Source: Acanthamoeba castellanii str. Neff (Eukaryota; Discosea; Longamoebia; Acanthamoebidae). From it: 59,216 bases of DNA. Of this stretch, positions 20,601 to 29,874 are shown in pieces (within the stretch, counting starts at the first letter, position 1; every line of letters starts with the position of its first letter). The stretch lies in the NCBI RefSeq assembly GCF_000313135.1, contig NW_004457640.1:17514-76729 (forward strand). Reading direction: 5' to 3'. The position numbers were made by a program, and so were the translations under genes. The notes beneath the pieces were generated by a model that saw nothing but the letters and a program-made list of their open reading frames with translations, was not told the DNA's origin and searched no databases.

Positions 20601-23420
20601 CAACGCCCACTTCACGCCGGATCTGTGCTCGCGCGTCACCTTTGTCAACTTCACCGTCACGCCGGGCTCGCTCCAGGAGCAGTGCCTGCACGAGGTGCTC
20701 AAGGTCGAACGGCCCGACATCCACCAGAAGCGCGTCGACCTCATGAAGCTCCAGGGCGAGTTCAAGGTGCGCCTGCGCGGCCTCGAGAAGGCCCTCCTCG
20801 AGGCCCTCAACGAGTCCCAGGGTTCGATCCTCGACAACGACCACGTCATCGCCACCCTCGAGCGCCTCAAGACCGAGGCCGGCGAGATCAACCAGAAGAT
20901 GCGCGACACCGAGAACGTCATGGGCGAGATCAGCCTCGTCTCGGCCGAGTACAACCCGCTCGCCCTGGCCTGCTCCTCGATCTACTTTGCCCTCGAGCAG
21001 GCCGCCTCCATTCACTTCCTCTACCAGTTCTCCCTCCGCTTCTTCCTCGCCCTCTTCCGCGCCGTCCTCCACGACAACCCCAAGCTCGCCGCCGTGCGCG
21101 GCGCCGCCGACCGCCTCGCCATCCTCAGCGCCGACATGTTCACCATCGCCTTCCAGCGCGTCGCCCGCACCCTCCTCCACGAGGACCAGCTCCCGTTCGC
21201 CCTCCGCCTCCTCCAGATCCGCCTCCGCGACGCCCCCGCCGCCCACCAGTTCGACCCGCGCGAGCTCGACTACGTCCTCAAGGGCGCCGACGTCACCGTC
21301 ACCGCCGCCGTCACCGCCCCCGCGAGCCTCACCGCCCTGCCCTTCGTCACCGAGGGCCAGGCCAAGTACCTGGCCGAGCTCGAGAAGGCCCTCCCCGGCG
21401 GCCCCTTTGCCGGCATCGTCGAACACGTCGCGGCTCATCCCGACGAGTGGCGCCTCTTCTTCGAGGACGCCAACGGCGAGCGCGCCGTGCCCGAGTCGTG
21501 GGCCAACGCCGGAGCCAACGCCGGCGCGGCCGAGTCAGTGCGCCTCTTCCGCACGCTCACCCTGCTCAAGGGCCTCCGCCCGGACCGCATCATCGCCGGC
21601 GGCAGCGCGCTCGTGCAGGCCCTCTTTGCCGGCTCCGGCAGCGGCGGAGACTTTATCCACCTGCCGGAGCTCGACCTGGGCGCCGTCGTGGAGCGCGAGG
21701 CCGGGCCGTCGACGCCGCTGGTGCTGTGCTCGATGCCCGGCTACGACGCGTCGTACAAGGTCGACGACCTGGCGGCGCGCACCAAGCGGCCCTACAAGTC
21801 GCTGGCCATCGGGTCGGCCGAGGGCTTCGACCAGGCCGAGAAGGCCATCCAGGCCGGGGCCAAGGCGGGCACGTGGGTGCTGCTCAAGAACGTGCACCTG
21901 GCCCCGCAGTGGCTGGTCAACCTCGAGAAGAAGCTCCACTCGCTCGAGGCCAAGCCCGGCTTCCGCCTCTTCCTCACCTCCGAGGTGCNNNNNNNNNNNN
22001 NNNNNNNNNGGAGCGCCTCCGCTACGCGCCGCTGGGCTGGTCCAAGACCTTTGAGTTCAACGAGTCCGACATGCGCTGCGCGCTCGACACCATCGACACC
22101 TGGGTCGACGTCGCCGCCCACGGCCGCGGCAACCTGCCCCCCGAGCGCATCCCGTGGAGCGCCCTCAAGACCCTCCTCGCGCAGACCGTCTACGGTGGCC
22201 GCATCGACAACCCGTTCGACCAGCGCCTCCTCGAGTCCTTCCTCGACCACCTCTTCCGCCCGCAGGCCTTTGACGAGGCCTTCCCGCTCACCCCCTACGC
22301 CCTCGCCGACGCCGGCGATCGCCTCACCGCGCCCGAGGGCAAGTCGCGCGAGGACTTTGCCCGCTGGGTGCGCGAGGCCATCCCCAAGCGCGAGACGCCC
22401 GGCTGGCTCGGCCTCCCCGAGAATGCCGAGATGATGCTCCTCGTCGAGGCCGGCCGACGCTCCCTCGCCCGCCTCCTCAAGCTCCAGTCCATGGAGGACG
22501 ACGAGGGCCTCCTCCCGGCCTCGTCGGCCTCTGCTGCCGCGACCGAGGCCCGCCAGCGCTCGGCCGACCCGCGGCCGGCCTGGATCCAGGCTCTGCATGC
22601 CTCGGCCGACAAGTGGCTGCTGCTCATCCCGGCGCCCGCCAAGGCCCACGCCGAGGCGGCGGTAAGCGAGGAGCAGCTGCAGGACCCGCTCTACCGTTGT
22701 TTCGATCGCGAGATGCGGGCCGGCAGGTCGCTGGTGACCAAGGTGCGGCACGACCTGGGCCAGGTCATCCAGGCCTGCCGCGGCGAGATCAAGCAGACCA
22801 ACTACCTGCGCGCCCTCATCACCGACCTCTCCAAGGGCGTCGTGCCCCGCGACTGGCGCCGCTATGCCATCCCCGAGTCCGTGGGCGTGGGCGCCTGGCT
22901 CGTCGATCTCGCCGAGCGCCTGCAGCAGCTCGAGCGCCTTAGCGGCGACATGCTCCGCTCGCCCCGGCCGGCCCTCACCGTGTGGCTCGGCGGCCTCTTC
23001 TTGCCCGAGGCCTTCATCACCGCCACCCGCCAGGCCGCCGCTCGCGCCCACGCCTGGTCCCTCGAGCACCTCGAGCTCCACGTGCTCCCGTCGGCTGCCG
23101 CCGCCGCCGCCGAGCCGGATGCCTTCGTCCTGCAGGGCCTCACCCTCGAGGGCGGCGCCGGCTGGCGCGAGGATCGCCTGGCGATCGTGCCGCAGCTGTT
23201 CACCGCCATGCCCGACACGGCCTTTGTCTGGCGCCACACCCCCGACCTCGCCCGCGAGCCGAAGCCGACGACCCCGTCGGTCAACGTGCCGGTCTACATC
23301 AACGGCAAGCGCACCGAGTTCCTCTTCGACGTAGACATGCCCTCGCCGGCCGACGTCACGCCCGCCACGTGGTACCAGCGTGGTCTCGCCCTCACCGCCT
23401 GGGCACGCGACAGGACATAA
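8693..23420 (+). CDS. DYNC1H1: Cytoplasmic dynein-1 heavy chain
   Basis: Motor subunit for minus-end-directed transport on microtubules. Exons: 8693-8945, 9015-9385, 9475-9602, 9671-9780, 9882-10579, 10675-10871, 10940-11441, 11519-11676, 11750-16397, 16717-21988, then an N gap and 22010-23420. About 4,580 residues are visible, against about 4,650 in the family. The tail contains the segment [10 protein letters not shown]. The AAA ring shows four P-loops: AAA1 [10 protein letters not shown] (about 14980), AAA2 [10 protein letters not shown] (about 15850), AAA3 [10 protein letters not shown] (about 17300) and AAA4 [10 protein letters not shown] (about 18320). AAA1 also has the DEFNR segment. 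A coiled-coil stalk flanks the microtubule-binding domain (about 19100-20000). The C-terminus (WYQRGLAL) matches the end of DYNC1H1 rather than axonemal chains. Reading frames on either side of the gap differ. Long antisense open frames here are composition artefacts. Confidence 0.95.
21989..22009. other. Assembly gap (21 Ns) inside the dynein coding region
   Basis: Exactly 21 Ns follow the segment FRLFLTSEV and precede [10 protein letters not shown]. In DYNC1H1 proteins about 50-55 residues separate these two landmarks (AAA6 region), and the reading frames on the two sides do not agree. The N count is therefore a placeholder: at least about 150-165 coding bases, possibly with an intron, are missing. 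Confidence 0.95.
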
Positions 23421-23871
23421 GCTATTGAAAGAAAGAAAGGAAAATTAAAGTGGCCCCCTCGGTCCTCCTCTTCTCCCCTTGCCTCCCCCAACTCTCTCTG
23501 TTGTTTTGTATTTTTTTAAACATCAGTTCTCAGGCTGGTCCGCGTTACCCTATCCCGTCGCCCTTATCTCTCTCCTCTTGTCTGTCTCATGAGCTCCCTT
23601 CACGTTATGTTGCCGGCAAGACCCAGTCAAGAGGATTCCAGTCGAACCTGCCTCCAAAAAAACGCAAGCGGTGCAAGGCGAGCACCCTATAAATGCAGGC
23701 CTCCTTGCACACACTTTTCTCAATAGCAATACCCCACCGCTCTACACCTCACCCTCTAAAGACTAGACAGCCCACTTGGCCCAGCCAACAACCTAACGGC
23801 CAAACCCGCACACCAAGCAGGACTTTGTTGGAAAAAAAAACAGCAAGTGTTGTGGACAGTAAGGTACAGTG
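23421..23871. other. Convergent intergenic region
   Basis: Between the dynein stop and the stop of the secreted-protein gene on the other strand. A TATAAATG sequence on the + strand at about 23687-23694 resembles a TATA box, but no convincing gene follows it. A pyrimidine-rich stretch (about 23455-23520) and an A9 run (about 23832-23840) are the only other marks. Confidence 0.4.
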
Positions 23872-24577
23872 TCAAAAGGGGTGGTTGAGGTCGTAGAGGA
23901 ACTGCGCGGTCTGCTCGACGAACTGGGTTTTGTTGAGCTGCGCGAAGGACGAGCATCCCAACTCGTACACTGGCACGACCGTGCTCTCCAAAAGCTCCTT
24001 GGCGTCGACCTGGGCCTCGAAGAAGGTTCTCTGGATGGCTGGTACCATAGTACGACCTGAACAGCGGGTTCAGCATGAAGTAGAGGACCACCGGCACGTC
24101 TGGCACTTCCAAGAACTCCGCAAAGATCTCGAAGATGTTGGCCTCGGACTCGACCGCCAGGCTGTGCGCCATCGGGTAGACCAGGGGGTAGTGCTGGCCG
24201 TTGTAGGTCATGTTCATGATGTGCTCGAAGGGGTTGCCCAGCGTCATCCAGCGCCACAGCTCGACCTGCTCGTGGAAGACGAGGGTCAGCGCGGCAAGGT
24301 CGGTCCTGTCGGCCTTGATCAGCTGCATGATGAACACGGCGTCGGGCACGTTGAGGCTTGCCAGTAGTTGAAAGTACTGCATGAACTGTGCCACGAACGT
24401 CTGGTTTCCCCGCAGCTGAGCGAAGAGGGGATAGCGCGGGCTAATGATGGACGGCAGGTCGTGACACGACGCCGTCTGTCCTGGCACCGCCGCACTCGAA
24501 GCCTGCCAGCCAAGCAGCAGGAGGCAGCCAAGCAGCAGGAGGAGAGAGACAGGCAAGCACTCAAGCGTCATCCCCAT
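23872..24577 (-). CDS. Secreted protein of unknown family, apparent frameshift
   Basis: ATG 24577-24575 begins a clear signal peptide: a hydrophobic core with leucine runs, then GWQASSAAVPG, with a likely cleavage after the Ala-rich stretch. The mature part has two N-glycosylation sequons (NQT, NMT) and is rich in aromatic residues. Codons run cleanly to about 24045. There the coding signal moves to another frame (GCC ATC CAG AGA..., then FFEAQVDAKELLES and LYDLNHPF) and ends at TGA 23874-23872. No GT/AG pair gives a plausible intron, so one base appears to be inserted, by sequencing error or true mutation. With the shift the product is about 234 residues. I recognise no family. Antisense open frames here are shadows. 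Confidence 0.6.
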
Positions 24578-24948
24578 GGTGTTGGCTTCAGCGTCGGGTC
24601 GAGAGAAGAAATGGGAGAGGAGAAATAGAAATAGGGGTTCCCAGCAATAAGCTCACCACCTGTCCCAACTTCTTTTGCCCAGTTCCCCTCGCCATTTGAG
24701 GTTGAAAGGTCCCAACTTCTTTTGCCCAGTTCCCCTCGCCATTTCCCTTCCCCTCCCGATCCTTGAGGGTGGTGTCTTGGGAAACTTCTAACGTGGATCC
24801 TGGCCTGAAATTGCACTCTCTGCCAGCAGTGGTGAAGTGCGCTTCGCCTGGGCAGGGAAATGGCGAGGGCCCTCTCCAGTCTTCCCCTCCCGGGAGCAGT
24901 GATGTAGGGGAAGGAACCCCTGCTGCAGCCACGCCGCCTGACGACGTC
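24578..24948. repeat. Divergent spacer with a 36-bp direct repeat
   Basis: Two identical 36-bp copies, beginning GTCCCAACTTCTTTTG, lie at 24662-24697 and 24709-24744 (period 47). They sit between the divergently transcribed secreted-protein gene and the proposed small gene at 24949. They may be promoter elements or a minisatellite. No other coding gene is recognised, although a frame upstream of 24949 stays open without an ATG. Confidence 0.6.
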
Positions 24949-26553
24949 ATGCATCAGGTTTTGCGCGAGCTGACCGAGCTGAAGCGTCGTGTCACCACGA
25001 TGGAGTGGCTCCTGAGAAACTCCTCTCATCTTGGTGTTGTTTTTTTGCATCCTGCATGCTGTTTTTGAGAAACAATTTCCTTTATTGTTTTTAAAATTGT
25101 GTGTGGCACATTTGACTGTTCAGTGGACACAACAAAATTCTGTGAGGTTGTATCTGCTTATGAGTAGCTCCACTTGTTCTCTGTTGTTGAGGCAGAAGCT
25201 GGTTGTCAGATTTTGTGATATGTTCCCATTCATTGCAGTTGGTGTAGGCCATCATTACAACACTAATGAGCCATGAACCTTGCACTCATTTGAACTGAGA
25301 GGTCACAAATGACTGTGGCCATTATGCTGTGTGTGAGATTTGACATTCTTGATTTATAGGGCAGTTTTTAAAGATTTGGAACAGAATCTGTGATATTGAC
25401 ATGCTAGACCACTGCTGATAAGTGATATTGAGGGACTGGAGATAAAAAAGATTTCACAAAAACTTGAAACTCGCACATCCAGTTCATGGTCAACCTCACA
25501 TCATTTGGGCTGAAATGGAGCACTATTCCTGAAGATGAAATTCCACCACAACAAAGCTCCATCTCACACTGATAAAATCACTCTTAACTCCACACATTCC
25601 AAGTTTTTATGAAATCACTTTCATCTCAAGTTCCTCAAATCACTTATTAGCTGGAGTATAGCATGTCAAAATCAAAGATTCTGAACATGTAGTCATTGCA
25701 TATGTGTACACAATAAAGCTAGTGTCAAACATGTAGTATGTGTATGTGATAAAGTAAGTGTCTGGTTTTACAGTTTTTGTTGTTGTGTATGCACAGGTGC
25801 AAGTCACTGTGCCATCAGCCATGGCAACAACAAGGAACTGTTGAAGGTCCTGAAGGAGGTAACTGCCCCATTGCATATATGCTATTTTCAAAGCCCATTA
25901 TGCTATGACATTCTATTGTGTATGTGTATGCAATAGAAGGTTTGCTTATCTATCTCCTCCTAGCCCCACAGATCATGTGAAGATCCCAGTTACAGCATCA
26001 CATCTCTCATTATGATGGTATTTTAATCTGCCATTTCTCAAGATACTCCCAATTTGTTGTTATTTTTGAATTAAAACCATTTTTGTGTTGTCTAAACCAT
26101 TTATATGGGCTTAAACTCACAAACAAAATCACTTTTAAAATGACTGGACCTCTCATTTCAAATACCACAAGTTATAAGGGATAAGAGCATGTATAAGATG
26201 GATGACTCTCTCTCCAATGGATAAATGCAACTTTCTGAATGAGTTCAGCTTGAGCACAACACAGTATCTGTTGCAGATTTACACCCCTCTGTGGCTACTT
26301 TGTGCACCACAACTCCTTCCATGGACCCTACCAAGGTGGTATCTTATGCTCCATGGCACCTTTCTTTTCCTCAGGTCGGATGACTGTTGTTGTGTTGCCT
26401 TTGCATATTTTCAAGGATCTGCAGGCTGTGAGCAATGCCCTGGTGGAGTTCGACCCGCTGCGGGCAAAGCTCTCCAATGCCGCCCTCGGCGCTGCCCGCA
26501 GCACGGAGCAGCTGGCCAGGCGGCGTGGACCATATTTTATTTGCATAAAATAG
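24949..26553 (+). CDS. Proposed 94-residue coiled-coil-like protein split by long AT-rich introns
   Basis: Three G/C-rich islands in an AT-rich tract join in phase: 24949-25033, 25797-25858 and 26416-26553 (TAG). Phases are 1 then 0, and the donors (GTGTTG, GTAACT) and acceptors (GCACAG, TTCAAG) are acceptable. The protein starts MHQVLRELTELKRRVTTMEW, a heptad-like helix, continues SHGNNKELLKVLKE, then LVEFDPLRAKLSNAALGAAR. The stop lies 25 bp from the convergent phosphatidylserine decarboxylase stop, as expected for real gene ends here. The introns (763 and 557 nt) are five to ten times longer and much more AT-rich than others in the window. I recognise no family. Evidence is exon phase and codon composition only, so this remains a hypothesis. 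Confidence 0.45.
25382..25683. repeat. Fold-back inverted repeat inside the AT-rich intron
   Basis: The left arm 25382-25466 and right arm 25600-25683 are reverse complements with roughly 80-85% identity by eye. Both begin CAGAATCT and share GACATGCTA and ATTTCA[CT]AAAAACTTG. The spacer is about 133 nt. No open frame and no clear target-site duplication were found. It could be a decayed miniature fold-back element or a conserved intronic hairpin. Confidence 0.7.
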
Positions 26554-26578
26554 AGATGTTTAGCACACGGGGGGCCAG

Positions 26579-29210
26579 CTAGTGGGTGGAGCGGCCAATG
26601 GAGACGCCCACCTTGACGAGCGTCTCCAGAGGCTTGGCTGAGTTGGCCAGCAAGTCGGCGTCAAACTCGATCTTGCCGGGCTCGAACAGCACCAGCACAG
26701 TCGAACCTCCGAACGCTGCCCCCACAGTTAATATCACGTGCGCACCGCACACGCACACACGGACCGATCATGACGGGCCGGGGGGGGGGGTGCGCACCGA
26801 AGTAGCCGTGCTCGTCGCCCTTCTTGATGGTCTGGCCGGGCGTGGTAGTGAAGCAGATTGAGCCCACCTGCGACGCAATTGTTGGAAGCAAGTTCACCAC
26901 TAATGCGTGCGCGTATGCGTGGTGTCGTACCATGGTGGCGCCAATGGCAACAAAGGTGACAAGGCCGAACTCGTCCGAGTCGATGGGGCACACCACACGC
27001 TTGTTCTCCGTGTAGACGTCGACCGACGTGTTCACCGCCACGGGATTGACCTGTGTCAAGTCGTAAGTTTCATACTTCGTTAACCGACCGCTGCTGATCG
27101 CGCACAGACCGGGGCGGGGAGAGCTCGGTACGGTGAAATAGGTGCCGTCGATCGGGGTGAAGGGGCGAAGGGTGCCGCCCACGGGCATGTGGAACCTGTG
27201 GTAGTCCTGCGGGGCCAGACGAGCGATGACCAGCGAACCGCCCTCGTAGCGCTTGGCCTGCAATGGTATATGCAAGACGGGGGGGAGAGAGAGATGAGGG
27301 TCAATTGGAGGGCCGACGCTGATGCGGGAGGGAAGGAGTGGGCGGGCGCGTACGAGGTCGGCGTTCTGGAGGAGGCTGGTGAGGGTGAAGTGGTGGCCCT
27401 TGATCCAGATCTGCTGGGCCTCGGCGATGGTGGGGAACACGTGCATGCGGCTATCGGCCGGCGACACCGCGATTTTCTGCCCATTGATTGATTAATGGGT
27501 CGCGCAAGTGAGATGGACAACGCCAACGCAACCACCACGCCGAACAGCGAGCCGAAAGAAGGGGGGAGAGAGGGAGAGAGAGAGAGGCGTACGGGGTCGG
27601 AAGGCGAAGCGAGGGGGCGAGCGCTGGGCTTGAGCTTGCGGTAGAAGAACTCGTTGAAGTTGGTGAACTTGTCCACGGTCTCGAGCATCTGTGTGCACGC
27701 CCCGGGTCCGGGCCACAACAATAAGAATAAAAAGAGGAGAGAAAAGGAAAAGGAAAAGGAAACAGAAAAGAGGGGTTGGTGACGCACCTCGTCACGGCTG
27801 AGCTGGTGGAACTCGATGAAGGGCTCGATGTCCTTGATGGAGGCCGGGTTGTTGTACTTCTTGCCCTGCTTGTTGGTCATCGACTTCATGATCTTCTTCA
27901 CCGAGCTGCTGTCCACGGCTGTTTGTTTCACATGTCCCTCCGCGGTTAGCACACGGACACGACGCGACTACACGACACAACGACACAGCGACACGACACG
28001 AGCGCTGGGGAGGGGGGCTGTGTGCGGTACCGAACTTGGCGCTGCCGGTGTACATGACCCGCATGGCGATCTTGATGTAGTTGGGGATCTTCTCCTCCTC
28101 GAGCTTGCCGGTCTCGCGGTTGTGGACCATAATCTCGGCCGGCTTGCGCTTGCCCATCTCGCCCGTGGGGACCGTGAGCCGCGTGTTCCAGTTCGACACC
28201 AGAGCCGCGCCGGCCGACTGGGCCTCCGACGTCGACTACGCCCCGCCAACACCGCGACGTCGACCACCCCGTGAGAATCGATCAACAAGCGAAGGTGGTG
28301 AAGGTGGTGAAGGTGGAGTGCGTACGGTGGCGAAGGTGGTCCAGGGCAGGTTGACGTCCTTGGGGAGCATCTTCTCGACGAGCTGCCTGACGCTGTCGCT
28401 GGCGCTGGTCAGGCGCTCGCCCGACACGAGACCGTAGAGCTCGTCGAAGCTGATCTCCCCGTCCTTGTTCTCGTCGAACGCCTCCACCTGGTGGTGCACA
28501 CCGCGAGCCAAGTCGACTCGATTAGTTCACGACAAGTGCGCATTCCTGAGTGCCGTGTGTGTCTGGTGTGTGGTGTGTGGTGTCTGGTGTGTCTGGTGTG
28601 TCTGGTGTGTGTACGAGGTCGTGCAGCTGGTCGTCGCTCATGGGAGCGCCGACACCTTCGAGCAGACCGGCGAGTTCGAGGTGAGAGATGCCGCCATCGC
28701 CGTTGAGGTTGAAGTAGTCGAAGATGCCCTTCCAGAAGCCCTTGTTCACCTCTGCCATGCGCGATTGAGAAAACCAAAATAACAGTTGTTGTCATTTGTG
28801 AATTGGGGAGGAGCGCGGCGTGCCTTCGGCGGTGTACACTCTGTACTTGATCTGGATCTCGCCGCGGGACTTGGTCTTGTTCTTCTTGAGCATGGTGACG
28901 GGGAACCAGCCCTCGAACTGCTTGGTCGCGTGAATGTCAGACAACTCGAGCTTGGCTTGGCCGATGTAGTCGTTCGACGACGCCTGGTTGGTGGGTGGGT
29001 GGGTGGTGGTCATAGAGTGTGAGGCGAGAGGATCCAGCACACGCACACGACGTCACAAACAGAAGCGAAGGGCCGCGGGCGAGGTAAAGTTCACCTTGTC
29101 CCAGTCCCAGACGTCGAAGAGGAGCGCATAGTTCTTCTCCAGCTCAGGCACCAGCCTGGGCGATGGTGGCAAACAAACGACATTGAGCACAGGCCAAGCC
29201 ATCATAAAAC

Positions 29211-29241
<31 letters not shown>

Positions 29242-29529
29242 CAAAGATGAGCCACGTACACGCGGCAGGTCTCCATCCAGACGGGACTGCGGTTCTTGCG
29301 AATGACGTTGGTCGTGTGGAGCTTCCTCTCGCCCAGGCTGACCTGCGCAGTCATACAGGTCCAAGCATTAATTGCAAATTAAAGAAATGCAAAATGTTTT
29401 GGCGACCAGATTATACGGTACCGTGCAGAAAGGATCGGCGGATCCATTGAGATCCATCTTGGGGAAATCCCTGCCGCTCATGACTAGCGTTACCGGGGAC
29501 GCGTTAGCCCCCCCAAACAGGACAGCCAT
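26579..29529 (-). CDS. PSD: C2/EF-hand phosphatidylserine decarboxylase (type II)
   Basis: Makes phosphatidylethanolamine from phosphatidylserine using a self-generated pyruvoyl group. Many small exons run from ATG 29529-29527 ([12 protein letters not shown]) to TAG 26581-26579. Domains in order: a C2 domain ([37 protein letters not shown]); two EF-hand loops, the first weak ([12 protein letters not shown]) and the second canonical ([12 protein letters not shown]); then the PSD catalytic domain with VSPADSR, the catalytic His segment [19 protein letters not shown], and the processing motif FGGST, which takes the place of LGST and should be cleaved to give the pyruvoyl serine. C2-EF-PSD architecture resembles plant and fungal endomembrane enzymes and suggests calcium-controlled membrane binding. 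Introns contain TG-rich and AAAAC repeats. Confidence 0.9.
29210..29246. repeat. (AAAAC)n microsatellite in a PSD intron
   Basis: About seven pentamer units of AAAAC on the + strand (GTTTT on the transcribed strand) inside the intron between two C2-domain exons of the decarboxylase gene. Confidence 0.8.
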
Positions 29530-29874
29530 GGGGAAAGGTCAAGGGGCCGTACTGGTGACCTCCACCACCGAGTGGTAGGACTGGGTACGGGGGCTGGGGT
29601 GCTGCATCTTGATCTGAAAGCTTCAGGCGATTCGCTTTCGAGACGAGTCAAGTTTCAAAGCTTTGGGAGACCCACGGGCTCAATTTACCGTAACGCCATG
29701 CTGGTTAAGGGGGCGGTAGTGTTGTCAGGGAACACATTTTCTTTTATTTTCTCGTGTCTCTTTCCGGGGATTAGGTGTTCTTCGTTCGCCATCTGGGAAA
29801 ATAACCGGACTAAGCCCACCAAGGTGGGAGATTGGGCGCAGAGCGTAGCAGATTTACACACACAGCCCTTGGCA
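29530..29874. promoter_or_regulatory. Divergent promoter region between PSD and QARS
   Basis: 345 bp between the start codons of two divergent genes. The QARS frame is open back to 29572, including an in-frame ATG at about 29698, but that extension (MLVKGAVVLS...) shows no targeting-peptide character and no family resemblance. No TATA box is obvious. Confidence 0.4.

Noticed and set aside
18547..21438. 963-residue open frame antisense to dynein
   Set aside because: Same shadow effect over the stalk and AAA4-6 region.
23687..23694. TATAAATG as promoter of a + strand gene at 23693
   Set aside because: The open frame that follows has no protein character and runs into the antisense gene.
25031..26430. 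Transposon coding region in the AT-rich tract
   Set aside because: No transposase or reverse transcriptase motif in any frame; only the fold-back repeat remains.
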